The translations under genes were made by a program, and so were the position numbers. DNA of 64,000 nt from Azadirachta indica (lineage: Eukaryota; Streptophyta; Magnoliopsida; Sapindales; Meliaceae), in NCBI GenBank assembly GCA_022749755.1, contig CM040442.1:10452457-10516456 (forward strand). Reading direction: 5' to 3'. Under the pieces are notes generated by a model. It saw nothing but the letters and a program-made list of their open reading frames with translations, was not told the origin of the DNA and made no database searches. This document shows positions 47,151 to 58,341 of this stretch, piece by piece. Every line of letters begins with the position of its first letter. Positions within the stretch are counted from its first letter, which is position 1.

Positions 47151-48618
47151 CAAAAATGTAAAATTGTGACAGTGAGAAGATTAATTAAATCAAAATTAAA
47201 TTGCATGTCAGCGAAGAATGCATACATCAGAAATATACCTTACTTAGGTTTAGTGAAAAAATATTGAAAATTTTAAAATTGAAAATCCATCAGAAAAATT
47301 ATCGTAGTTGATTTGCTTTGTCCAATTGAGTGAAAGTTGTATCACCTGTTACGTGATGGCATTGCACTTAACTCGTTCCCAAACACAACAATCAGACGTT
47401 CCATCATCAACACATCAAGTAAGCATATTGTTTGCATATTCTCTACCACTAAGTCTTTTACTTTAATATTATATGCATGTACAAGTTACCGATGTTACAT
47501 AAAAAATCCACCGAAAATTTGTGATGGAATCGCAAATACTACTGTCCGGATATCTTTATCCAATATGGTGATATTTTATCCTCACGCGTGGAGGGGAATC
47601 TATCAACACTCTAATACGGTAGGCTCCACATATGGTTGGTATCATTTCCATATTTAAGAAATAATCTTTGCTGGCTTCAACCAACAAGGCTCGAAGACTG
47701 AACTACACAATTGATATAAAAGAAAACTCTTAATTTCTAACAAGATTCTCTCTTTTTCTAAACACTGGATCGTTGCATTTGAATCAAGGTGTGGTAGCAA
47801 GCCTACATCCCCACCTTTCGTCTCTAAAGAGATAATCTACTAAAATTCATGCCCTTTTATTACATAATATCTCATGTTAGATTTTTGCACTATAAAAGAC
47901 AAAAGTACATATGATAGAAAGATAAAAGGAATAATAATCACATTTTAACCGGTATGTACTATCAATATCTCTTCTTCATCTTCCAAAAATTCAAAAACAT
48001 CAAGATGAAGAATTTTAATAGCATTTGGATCATCATTAAAATTAGTCTCAATATCCTCTTAATTTTAATGGGAGCCTGATAAGGTTTCATTAGATATTTA
48101 ATGAATTATAGATACACAATCGATGTCATTTCATGCCATGTTAGTAACAAAATTTATCATATTATAAACATTCTACTTGGTGGTTGAGTATCATTATATT
48201 TTTTCATTATAAGGTTTATAGCCTCTATGGGGGCAATAATGTACCTTTTTGATCATTTTATACAACTTTTATATATATGATTACGTTCACTTATACAAAC
48301 AGTGAACAAATAAATGATAATAAATTTAGGTAAATAAAAAAATATGAATGCCAATTTTAATATCAATACTCACAATTTTAATTGTGAGGTAAACATAAAT
48401 AAAGCTAAACTATATTCAACACTAAATTTGCAATCTTCCATTCATATCTTTACTTTTGGAAATTAAGTTCCACTAGTAGTTGTATTAATAATGAAATAAA
48501 AATTATAATTTTCAATTATCTTTCAAGGATATTCTTCCTCTCTTCTAATGGTGCCCTTCTCGGTCTATAGCATGAAAATGTATTTCAACATAATCCATGA
48601 AAAATATTAAGAGCATAT
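47151..48618. other. Spacer, no gene identified
   Basis: A 106-codon plus-strand frame (47337-47657) has no recognisable domain and no start context. The remaining sequence is AT-rich. 47285-47345 could be another remnant of the upstream RLP exon, but this is not convincing. Confidence 0.4.
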
Positions 48619-48970
48619 ATTTAGAATTTTAGGTTATAATTTTAGAATTTTATGTTTAGAACTTTAAGCCCTTATTTATAAATTAATAAATATTTAGAAC
48701 TTCAGGTTATGATGTTAATAATTGAAACTTTAGGTTCATGTAGTTAATATATGAAACATTTGGCTCCTACAAATGATATATGGAACTTTAATCCCATATA
48801 AATGATATTTTGAAGATTTAGAGCTTCGTAATCTAATCTCATAATTTTAATTTAAAACTTCAGGTTTTGATTAATAATTTCATTTAGAAACTTTAGTTTC
48901 TAATTGATAAGGTAATCTTTTAGAACTTCAGGTTCCAATGACCATTTTATTTTGTAAGCTTTAAATTATA
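48619..48970. repeat. Degenerate tandem repeat, about nine units of 30-45 bases
   Basis: The units share TTTAGAACTTCAGGTT followed by an AT-rich part ending TTAATAT or AATGATAT: GAACTTTAAGCCC, GAACTTCAGGTTATGA, GAAACTTTAGGTTCATG, GAACTTTAATCCCATAT, AAACTTCAGGTTTTGA, GAACTTCAGGTTCCAATG. Unit length varies. Confidence 0.75.
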
Positions 48971-50689
48971 ATATAATATATTTTATTTTTGTAATAAAAA
49001 ATTCAATTTAACGGTAATCACGGAGTATATTAAAAAATAGTTAGATAATAATAAGTATAATAAAAATAATATAACATAAAAATATTTAATTAATAAAACA
49101 ACATAAGAAAAAATAATTCAATACTTAGCAAATCAATGCAACAGCTTGGCCTACTGGGAAACAAAGTGCTCAACTACCGTAAATTAAATTAGGGGAACAG
49201 GCTTGGCCTAGTGGCCGGCATAATTTGTCCATTAAAAGTAACTCGTTGGACTAATGCTTCTCATCTTTTTCGAATGGAATTAATAAATAATTTCCGATTT
49301 AGTCTGATTTCTTCTTTCTGCTTCTCTGATAATAATTAAATGAATGTGAAAGACATGGTAATTTAAATTATTGGGCATAATGAATGTGATAAGCATCATA
49401 TCCCTTTCAACTTTAACATTTTCCACAAAGAAATTGCGGAGCCAATTGTTGACACGATTAGTGCAACAAATGGGTATCTTTGATTCTTTCTTTTTGTTTT
49501 TCTAATAATTTCTTTTACTAGAATATTACATTAATTCAAGTCCCATTTCAACGGTAAATTTACGAAAACTTAAAATAAAATAACAATTACATCCACTAGT
49601 ACTTGTATACATCTCTTAAAGAGAGTTGAAGATTGTTGCTTACGTATGACTAATAATCTTGAGTGTCTCAGAAAATAGACGAAATGATTTATAAATAATT
49701 TTAATTGAAAAACTAAAAGAAGCTTATGATCAATAGTCCTCGATATGGTTAATCAGTTCATTAAATCCAGCAATATAAAAGGATAATTTGGCCCTTATTA
49801 ACTTTAGTCAAACTAGAAGATGGAGATAATGGATAATTTTTGAAACAGTAAGGGTAATGGACGCTTTCTTCAAACAGTACAGTATAGGGCATTTCCCTTT
49901 CATAAATGCATAAGATTATTGAAAATTACTTCTGCTGCTTTAGAGGATGAATTTGCAAAGGTTGCAATTTTCTCTACTATCTTTAAAACATCAAGTTCTC
50001 TATTTATTTATTTATTTATTCAGTGGTTTTTTTTTATTTATTTAATAATAATAATCATGATGACGATGATGCAAACAAATTTCCTTTTATTAATATGAAT
50101 TTATTTCTTAAACTACCGGGACCATGACCAAAATTACAGAATAGTTGCAATCAAATATTTCTCCTTGATTAATAATTATTATAATTGGAGGTAGATATGG
50201 ATAAGAAAAAAAAAAAAAAAAAGAATTCATTTTCAAATTATTTTCATACAATCGCTTACTGCAGCAAACGGCTTTACAACGCCACCACTGGCTTAAATAG
50301 CCGGGACCATGAGCGGCGGAATAACTCAGTTGCCATAATAAAAAAATTACGCACTCAGAGTAAACGATTTCCCACATGAACATACCGACTATCCTTTTAA
50401 AAATACCCGATACTCTATTTATTTATTTATGTTTTTCGTAAGTCCAAGTTTAAAAAGCTGTTAGGTACAAAATTTTATAAGTGATTCTTTATTTTTTTTA
50501 AAAATAAAAATAGTAAAATTATATGATAAATTTGTTTTGTGAAAATAATTGATAATTTATTTTTTCTAATTTAGAAAAACGTAAAAATACAAGAAAATTT
50601 AATTGCTAAATTTTTATATATTTGGGTATTACATAATTTATTCTTTTTACCTTATTTAATTTAAAATAAAATAAAGCACTTAAATATAA
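48971..50689. other. AT-rich spacer, no gene identified
   Basis: It contains a run of ATTT/TTTA microsatellite (50001-50045), an A tract (50204-50222), and GCTTGGCCTA(C/G)TGG twice (49144 and 49201). No coding sequence was recognised. Confidence 0.5.
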
Positions 50690-50698
50690 AATTGATAA

Positions 50699-51734
50699 GG
50701 GTAAAAACCATTTTAGTCTATAATTTTTGGCTAAATACCCTCCCAATAGTTATTAAAATACCCCAATAAATGCTAGTCCGTTAGTTTACGTGCAATGTTT
50801 ACTGAAAATGTTCCTCCTTTGCTTTATGAAACAGCGTGCAATTTGAAATGCGTCTCGATTTGGACAATATTTTACTGTTCCTTGCTTTATATTTATACGT
50901 CTTTTAATGAAATTCCAATTTTTTATTTTTTGCTTGGACATAAGAAGATATGCTTGATGCCCACTTTGTTTAGTTTAGACATAATAATAAAGCATGCTTG
51001 ATGGCCCACTTACAGATGTTTTCTTTGCTTGAATATAATATATAGGTATTAAAAATCTAGTAATGAAATAAATAATAATATTATTTTATAACATATTAAC
51101 TATATAATATTTGTTAACATATTATAAATTTATATATTTTTATAAATACTATAAATAATATTTATTAATGTATTATAAAAATAAAATTTATTTGTTTTAT
51201 AATATAATAAAATTTTAATATTAATTAATTATTAAAAAATATATAAAATAAATCATAAATAAATATTAATATGTAATAAAATATATTATAATACAATACT
51301 TATGATTATATTATAATTCATATTTATGTGTGGTTAAAACATATAAAATATGAAAAAAAATAAAATTAACTATTTGTAAAATATATAAGTTTAGAATATA
51401 TTAATAAATTTTTAAAATTTTAAGGATTTAATAATAATGTTTATAAATAACTTTTTCTAATAAGAGTATAATTGTTTTTTTTTAAAAATAAATTAAAATT
51501 TTTATAAATATTTTTTAAATTACTATTGATGTGGACAAGTTTTTCTACATGAGATGCCCACTAAGTCTAGGTTGTACATTAACGTTGCATAAAAGTACAA
51601 CGGTCATTGCGTATTTTTCCATCCATATAAATTGCGTAAACTAACGGATCAAGATTTATTCGAGTATTTTTATAAATATTAGGATTTATTAGGGTACTTA
51701 GCCAATCTCTTTAGTGCTAAAAGGCTTTTTACCC
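50699..51734. mobile_element. Non-autonomous Mutator-like element with a perfect 9-bp target duplication
   Basis: 1,036 bases. The left end GGGTAAAAACCATTTTAGTC and the reverse complement of the right end, GGGTAAAAAGCCTTTTAGCA, match. The inverted arms go on for about 150 bases, including TAGTTTACG..., TCCGTTAGTTTACG and AATAAAT blocks. AATTGATAA flanks both ends exactly (50690-50698 and 51735-51743). A 9-bp duplication is the mark of Mutator transposition. The interior is AT-rich without a transposase. Confidence 0.85.
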
Positions 51735-51909
51735 AATTGATAATACTATATTGATATTAGAATATATATTTAATAAAACAACAGTTTTCATGTTTATTTA
51801 TTTATTTAGTTTCGTAAAGCCACTCCGCTGTCAATGAGCTGTATTCCTTTGTCGTACCCCGGCTCATACAATTATTGTAACAGGTGGAGTTTTTTATACC
51901 AAGTTGTAG

Positions 51910-51933
51910 AAAAAAAAAAAAAAAAAAAAAAAA
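51910..51933. repeat. Poly(A) tract upstream of the CC-NBS-LRR gene
   Basis: 24 A in a row, about 260 bases before the start codon. Such tracts can exclude nucleosomes in promoters, but it may equally be a slippage product. A weak TATA-like TTTATACC lies just before it (51892-51899). Confidence 0.8.
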
Positions 51934-52193
51934 TCTGCACACCCTTTAATTTAATTAAAAAAAATAATTTAGAGATTTGAATTCAACATCTCTAGATCTT
52001 GGCGGAGATTCTACAGCAACCGCAGTTGACCGAGATCTAAAGTTTTCCTGTTTTCTAGTTCAGCCCAAGAAAGTTCATCTTGATCTCGCTGCGGTCACCA
52101 AGCCCTCTTGGAGCCGCAGCCGGAGTCGAAAGCAAATATTGTAGCTGAATCGGATTTTGGCCAAAAAGGAAACAAGCTAGCAGGTCGTGAAGT

Positions 52194-54875
52194 ATGGTGG
52201 ACGCAGTACTCTCGTTTGTGGTGGAAAGACTTGGGGACTATCTCATTCAAGAAGCAATATTTTTGCAAGAGGTGAGAAGTGAAGTAGAATTGCTAAAAAA
52301 CGAGCTAGAATGGATGCAGTGTTTCATAAAAGATGCAGAAGTAAAACAAGATGATGATTCTATGATACGTAAGTGGTTGTCTGACATAAGAGACATTGCT
52401 TATGATACTGAAGATGTCTTAGATAAATTTCTGCTCAAAGTCGGTTATGGAGAAGCTACAGGAAGAAAGCCAGGATTGTTTTCTTCCATCAAGAATTGTT
52501 CTTGCATTAATAGTGCCAAGGGAGAGGTGCATCTCTACAGCATAGGCAAGGAGATTGAAAAACTCAGAAAGCGAATCAGTGATCTCTCTCAAAAACGTGA
52601 AACCTATCGCCTGGAAAATATTGATAAGAATAATGAAGCACAGAGTAGTGCACTTGGCAGATTGAAGGAACTGAGAAGAGCCACTTCATTTGCGGGCGAA
52701 GAGACAGTTATTGGCTTTGATGGTGATGCTAACATATTGTTGGCTAAACTTTTGGACACGGAGCCCCGGCGATGCGTAATTTCTATTTTTGGTATGGGTG
52801 GTCTAGGCAAAACCACCCTTGCTAGAAAACTTTACCACCAGGATGATGTCACTAGTAAATTCGATTGTCGTGCCTGGGTGTGTGTGTCACAGGATTATAC
52901 AACTGAAGATCTTCTTCTCAGGATTATAAAATCTTTCAATACTATGGAAACAGCGGAGCGACTGGAGAAGATGTGTAAAGAAGATATGCAGAGATATCTT
53001 CGTGGGTTTTTGGAAGAATACTCATACTTGGTGGTGATAGATGATGTTTGGGGGAAAGAAGTTTGGGAGAGTCTGAAAAAAGCCTTTCCAGACAACAACT
53101 GTGGAAGTAGAATAATTATCACCACTCGTATCAGAGAAGTTGCTGAGCGATCAGATGCGAGAACTCATGTTCACGAACTACAATTTCTAAGACCAGTAGA
53201 GAGTTGGCAGCTATTCTGTGAAAAAGCCTTTCGCAAATCTACGGTAGACGAAGGATTGGAGAAGCTGGGAAGAGAGATGGTAGAAAAATGCGGGGGTCTA
53301 CCACTGGCCATAATTGTATTGGGTGGACTTTTGTCTGCAAAGAAGCCGCACGAGTGGCGAGCTGTGCGAGATCACATTTGGAGACATCTAAGAAATGATT
53401 CCATTCACATCTCCTACTTGTTGGATTTAAGCTTCAATGAGTTGCCCTATCAATTGAAGCTATGCTTTCTTTACCTTGGTATTTTCCCTGAGGACTTCGA
53501 GATCAATGTGGAGCAAGTTATCCGCTTGTTGGTGGCAGAAGGTTTTATAGGGCAAGATACTGATCAACTTATGGAAGAGGTGGCCCAGGATAACTTGGAT
53601 GAGTTGATTAATAGAAGCTTGATTAAAATAGAAAAAACAAATTGGGGGAAAGCTGCTACTTGTCGAGTCCATGATCTTTTGCGGGATCTTTCAATTCAGA
53701 AGGCAAAACAGCTCAACTTCATCCACATTTACGACGAGGTAAGAAATTCATCTAGCTCTTCAATCATATCATGTCGACGACAAGCGGTTTATTCTGCTAC
53801 TAAAAGGTGTGCATGGTTACACAATTGTAATCCTCTCTCGCGTTCCCTCTTGCTCTTCAACCAGAAGTGGGATGTGTCGTTTAAATTTACGGAACATTTT
53901 GCGCCCTTGTGTAAAAGATTCCCTTTATTAAGAGTGTTTCATATTGACGCTTCCGATTGGAAGATCGAGCTTACTAAGGTAAGCGGACGTCGGCTCGTGA
54001 ACAGCAGCCACATCTTACCACAAGAGATAGGTAAATTGATTCACTTGAGATACTTGGGAATAAAGAATGCACATCTACTTAAATTTCCATCATCTATCTT
54101 CAACTTGCAGAAACTACAAACTCTAGAATTATTTGGTGAGTCGTCAGTTGTTGAGCTACCAAGTAAAATTAGTAAGCTGCAGGAGTTGAGACATCTTATA
54201 GGAAATTTTACGGGTTCTTTATCTATAGAAAATTTGACTAACTTACAGACTTTGAAGTATGTATCACCATATAGTTGGTCTGAAATTAACGCTGAGAAGT
54301 TGGTTAATCTTCGAGAGCTGCAAATTGAATCGAACCACGACTGGCATAAAGTAAATGAGTTCACTTTCGACTCTATTGCCAAATTGGAAAACCTTCTATT
54401 GTTATCAGTTAATCTGTTGGATTATGACTTTTTTGGTTCAATCCTACCACTCTCTCATTGCTCTCGCCTTGTATATTTGAGATTAAGTGGGAAGATCAAG
54501 AAATTACCAGAAGACATGCATGCAGTCTTGCCAAGTCTGGAATGCTTGTCAATGAAGAAATCACATCTCAATGAAGATCCGATGCCTACGTTAGAGAAGT
54601 TGTCGAACCTCATGATTCTTAGCTTACATTGTGATTCTTATGTTGGAAAGAGACTGAAATGCACGGCAAAAGGGTTTCCTCGGCTTGAAATTTTGCAGCT
54701 TATTGATTTGGATGAATTAGAGGAGTGGGAGGTAGAGGAAGGAGCCATGCCTATGCTTAGAGGATTGGAGATCCCAGGGAACTTGAGAATTCCAGACAGA
54801 ATGAGATCAATTCCACCTCCAGCAGAACGGGAATGTGAAGAAAGTTGGCTTTTCGGTCATGATTATGACCAATGA
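52194..54875 (+). CDS. CC-NBS-LRR disease resistance protein (RPP8/RPP13-like)
   Basis: Intact single exon, 893 residues, normal for the class. Coiled-coil (Rx-type) domain about 1-140, with the EDVID-type motif DTEDVLDKF near 71. NB-ARC: P-loop GMGGLGKTT near 200, kinase-2 VVIDDVWG near 279, RNBS-B GSRIIITTR near 304, CGGLPLA near 366, RNBS-D CFLYLGIFPEDFEI near 424, and MHD motif as VHD (CRVHDLLRD) near 490. LRRs run from about 600 to 870 (LPQEIGKLIHLRYLGIKNAH and on). Such proteins are intracellular receptors that bind ADP at rest and ATP when triggered by pathogen effectors, and start cell-death defence. All key motifs are present, so it is likely functional. The ATG chosen is the first in frame and begins MVDAVLSFVVERL, the standard N-terminus. 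A tail of a second copy lies 330 bases downstream. Confidence 0.96.
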   Translation: MVDAVLSFVVERLGDYLIQEAIFLQEVRSEVELLKNELEWMQCFIKDAEVKQDDDSMIRKWLSDIRDIAYDTEDVLDKFLLKVGYGEATGRKPGLFSSIKNCSCINSAKGEVHLYSIGKEIEKLRKRISDLSQKRETYRLENIDKNNEAQSSALGRLKELRRATSFAGEETVIGFDGDANILLAKLLDTEPRRCVISIFGMGGLGKTTLARKLYHQDDVTSKFDCRAWVCVSQDYTTEDLLLRIIKSFNTMETAERLEKMCKEDMQRYLRGFLEEYSYLVVIDDVWGKEVWESLKKAFPDNNCGSRIIITTRIREVAERSDARTHVHELQFLRPVESWQLFCEKAFRKSTVDEGLEKLGREMVEKCGGLPLAIIVLGGLLSAKKPHEWRAVRDHIWRHLRNDSIHISYLLDLSFNELPYQLKLCFLYLGIFPEDFEINVEQVIRLLVAEGFIGQDTDQLMEEVAQDNLDELINRSLIKIEKTNWGKAATCRVHDLLRDLSIQKAKQLNFIHIYDEVRNSSSSSIISCRRQAVYSATKRCAWLHNCNPLSRSLLLFNQKWDVSFKFTEHFAPLCKRFPLLRVFHIDASDWKIELTKVSGRRLVNSSHILPQEIGKLIHLRYLGIKNAHLLKFPSSIFNLQKLQTLELFGESSVVELPSKISKLQELRHLIGNFTGSLSIENLTNLQTLKYVSPYSWSEINAEKLVNLRELQIESNHDWHKVNEFTFDSIAKLENLLLLSVNLLDYDFFGSILPLSHCSRLVYLRLSGKIKKLPEDMHAVLPSLECLSMKKSHLNEDPMPTLEKLSNLMILSLHCDSYVGKRLKCTAKGFPRLEILQLIDLDELEEWEVEEGAMPMLRGLEIPGNLRIPDRMRSIPPPAERECEESWLFGHDYDQ

Positions 54876-55203
54876 GATACCATAGATATCTGAAGCTGAT
54901 CATATGTTGTCATTGTTATTGTACGTGTCTTTTCCTTTCAATTTTCTCCTTTTGCACTTCCTTTTTATCTTCAACAATGAAGTTTTGCTGTAGTGGTTTT
55001 CCTGCATCATTTTGGCACATTTATGTATTGTATTATTATATTCACAATATTGGCTATTAAATTTGAATGTTTAATTTTAGCTGAAGAACTTGATAAGAAT
55101 TTATCACCAACGTCTCTTTAGCTTTATCAAGCTTTAACAAACCCTGGGCATTTGAAGTTTTACAGCTTCAATTATTTATTAATTTATATGTTGGATTTTA
55201 GCC

Positions 55204-55311
55204 CAGCTTCAAAATTTAGATCTTCTTGATTTGGATGAACTAATGGAGTGGCAAGTAGAGGAAGGAGGCCTGCCTATTCATAGAGAATTGGAAATCCCAG
55301 ATATCTCTTAA
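55204..55311 (+). pseudogene. C-terminal LRR tail of a second CC-NBS-LRR copy
   Basis: After a TTTTAG acceptor-like sequence, 35 codons to a TAA read QLQNLDLLDLDELMEWQVEE then GGLPIHRELEIPDIS. They match the last LRR of the intact gene (LQLIDLDELEEWEVEEGAMP, MLRGLEIPG). The sequence after the stop is similar too. Either a remnant of a deleted tandem copy or an alternative last exon; no other part of a second gene is seen. Confidence 0.75.
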
Positions 55312-55319
55312 GATCGCCT

Positions 55320-56845
55320 TACGTTGTAATTGTTGCCATATGTTTGATAGCTGTACTTGCTGCATTTTTGCATAATGATTAAGATTATGAATTTATTATC
55401 TTATCAACTGTACTAGGCATTTTTGGAGAGTCATTTGGATTAGAAAAGATTATCACCTTGTGAAGGAGGTTCACCACATTTAGTTGTGGGATCCACATTT
55501 GTAAGAATAATTTTAAAAAAAAGTCTGTGCAGATAATTAGAAAAAGAAGTTGCTCGGTGCATACGGAACACAAGAACAAAATGGGTAATACAATAGGGTT
55601 GGCGATGCCTACATGCTTTGACGAGGTGACATCTAACCCAAAGAAAAGTTGGAGAGGTTTTGCCAATAAATAGGAAGCTCCTCTGCTCCTCGTTTTAAGC
55701 TTGTGAAGGCAAGCCAAAGCAAGGAAAGAGATCCCAAGCTTGCCAAGCCAAAGGAGACGGAGCAGGCATTAGAGAGTTTACCCCACCACAGAGTGTGAAA
55801 GCGTTTCACACCAGGGAGTGCGAAGATTTCCACACTAAGAAGAGTGTGAGGTTTATTTATAAAATGAGGAGTTATATTCCATCACTTATACATTATCGAG
55901 ATTATTATATTGTCTGCATTGTCTTGTATATATACGGGTCAGGTTTGTGTAAAACTTGAAAAATTTGTTGTACCACAATTTTAAATAGTAAAAAATTATT
56001 ATTGAAATTGTCTTATAATTTTTCCCTTCACTTAGAAGGATTTTTCACATAAAAATAATAGTGTTTTGTAATTTTTCTCATACTTGTATAATAATATTTA
56101 TATATGTTATTCATGTAATATGTCACTATCCGTCTAACTACGCATTGCTTCCGCTGTTATCGAGTTGTTTCTGGAAGCCCAACACTACGTCACCTACATC
56201 TCTTCAGCCTTAGCTTTCATTTCTGATGCACAATGATTAAGATGAGATTAGATAATAAGGTGGGTAGCATTTATCTATAATGCGCAATCAGTGAGAATAT
56301 ACGAATTATTACCCTTCTTGAGGTTTAACCAGCTTTTATAAGGTCTTTGGATTTTTACTACTAAATACAAACCATATAGTCAAAACGACAAGGAGAATCC
56401 GAGTTGAAAATTTTGTCACGAAACTCACTCGTTTTCTTTTTACCTTTAATCTAAGTTGACCAATACATTGATATAAACACTCTTTATTTTATTTTATTTT
56501 TTTGTTATATAAGCTATGTTAGTTAGTGCATAAGCATAAATATTCCTCCAACAACTACTGAACAATGTAATTAAATAATTATATAAATATCTTTTATTTA
56601 TAATTTGTGAAAATGCTCCTAATTCTTTGCATGAAATCGTGAATGAAAATACATGATGACAGTTTAATACATGACAGTTTTGCCTTCGGTTAATCACCTG
56701 TGTTATTTCACACCTTGAAACTAATTATAAAACATTGTTAATAATAAAAACATATAAAATTTCATAATTATTTTATATTGGCGGCATCTTCGCTATTCTT
56801 TTCATATTAAAGATTATAATTATTTAGATTTCGGTCATCAAACAT
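55320..56845. other. Spacer, no gene identified
   Basis: 55560-55870 is GC-richer with imperfect inverted words (GTGTGAAAGCGTTTCACAC at 55793-55811; GAGTGCGAAGATTTCCACAC after it) and could be a transposon scrap. The remainder is AT-rich. Confidence 0.4.
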
Positions 56846-56849
56846 GAGA

Positions 56850-57077
56850 TTTTAATTTATTCATCGTCAGATATTTTGCGTTGCCTTCAATTATTTAATT
56901 AAAGGCATCTTCACTTCCTCTCAAACAACTATATACACTCACACAAGACAACTCAAACAACGCAGCACTTAACATTAATTTTTTATACAATTTCTACATA
57001 CAAAATATTTAAGGATTAATTAAGCCATGGTGGTTTGCAATTTCTTCTTCTTCATATTCACAACTATTGAAGCATGA
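56850..57077 (+). pseudogene. Promoter, 5' UTR and first codons of a second dirigent gene
   Basis: This stretch aligns with the upstream region and start of the dirigent gene at 19466: GGCATCTTCACTTCC, ACTATATACAC, ACAACTCAAACAACGCAGCACT, TAATTAAGCCATGG. ATG at 57027 begins MVVCNFFFFIFTTIEA, parallel to MGIFNFLLLVFT, and meets TGA at 57075-57077. The rest of the gene is missing: sequence from about 57080 onwards belongs to repeats. The plus-strand promoter might still drive transcription into them. Confidence 0.7.
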
Positions 57078-58341
57078 AAATTGCACGATCCTTGGTGAGG
57101 TGAAATACCAGGTGACCTGGTCTTTAAGCTAGTAGTCAACGCTCAGTCAACGCTCCTAGCTTGACAATTCGTACCCAACCTAACTCGGCTTCGACCTTGA
57201 GGAGGTCTTAAAATACTACCACGTGTCTCACCAAGTCACTGTCCAAGCGAAAACACAATCTTCTTGCTTTGTATCCTAGGTGACCACGAACCATTATTGG
57301 GCAATCCCACTTATGGCAGAAAACGCTGTCAAAAAAGGAAAGCGTAAATGGTGTCTGGTGAGTCCACTCTGACGCCATGTTATTATCTTGAGGGAGTATG
57401 TTTAGGCTTGAAAAATGTGTTTCACCTTCTAAGGTTTAAGAAGAAGACACAAAGAAAGATAAAGTGGAGAATAACACCAAAATCCAACATAAAGAATACA
57501 AAAATAAAGTTAACGAGGTCTATCTAACTTTATCAGTGGAGACAAATAGCTCAACCACCATAACAGGACCCTATTAATCAATGGTGAACAGTAGGTGTTT
57601 AAGGTTGTTGAAGAAAACCAGTGACCAAAACAAAGTTATTCCTTTTGCGCTTAAAGAGAGAAAATGATAAGACTTTTTTACCTTAGAGAGAGAAGGGTAA
57701 CCCAAAAAAATCCTTAAACATGGAGAAAAGTGCAAATATATACCATACTTTTCTTGGCCTATGATTGGATGAAGGAAGTTACCCTAAACTCAATTTCTCC
57801 CTCTTTGTTCAATAGACACATTTTTAATTCTCACCCTTAATTCAAATAAGGGATATATGATGAGTAGGGGTCGGTCCCCAAAACCTTATCAAGGATTGCT
57901 TGCCACGTGGCGTCCTTTTATTCGGTGTGGATATTGCATCAACCTTATTCGGACACGTGGAATAAATTGATTGGCTCTCAAGTGTAGTCCCATGAGTACT
58001 TAGGAGCTGACTTGTCCCTTTACTCAAACAGTCTACATATATTGCTAACCTTTGATAGGTCAATATTATTTTATTTGAGACAAGAAAACCAAATTCCTTG
58101 ATTTTCAAGATTAACCAAAGTGGGGACTACTCATTTTACTCTTTTCTTATGAGCTGTTATTTATTGCAACGTGGCACCCTTTCATACAGAATGTCCTATC
58201 ACTATGTGAGCTAGGATCCCTTTGCGTTTAGGATACAATGTCAAGTGGGTTTTATCCTTAGTTGGTCGTCTCGAAGGGTATCAGTTGATGCTTCATGGAC
58301 TTATGTTTTGTCACATGTCTAGTATATTTTTACCCCATATC
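57078..58341 (-). repeat. Probable Ty3/gypsy LTR and leader
   Basis: On minus, TGATATGGGGTAAAAATATA starts near 58341. About 960 bases later ...GATAATAACA is followed by TGGCGTCAGAGTGG (57383-57370), which resembles a leucine-tRNA-type primer site, then leader-like sequence to about 57,080. GC content is higher than in the flanks. No partner LTR is visible, so ends and class are tentative. Confidence 0.4.

Noticed and set aside
47337..47657. 106-codon plus-strand frame
   Set aside because: No recognisable motif, poor start context, and AT-rich surroundings; kept as spacer.
49144..49215. GCTTGGCCTA(C/G)TGG twice, like the A box of a tRNA-derived SINE
   Set aside because: No B box (GGTTCGAATCC type) follows at the right distance and no poly(A) end or target duplication was found.
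55793..55811. Imperfect palindrome GTGTGAAAGCGTTTCACAC
   Set aside because: Short and imperfect; no element ends or gene could be tied to it.
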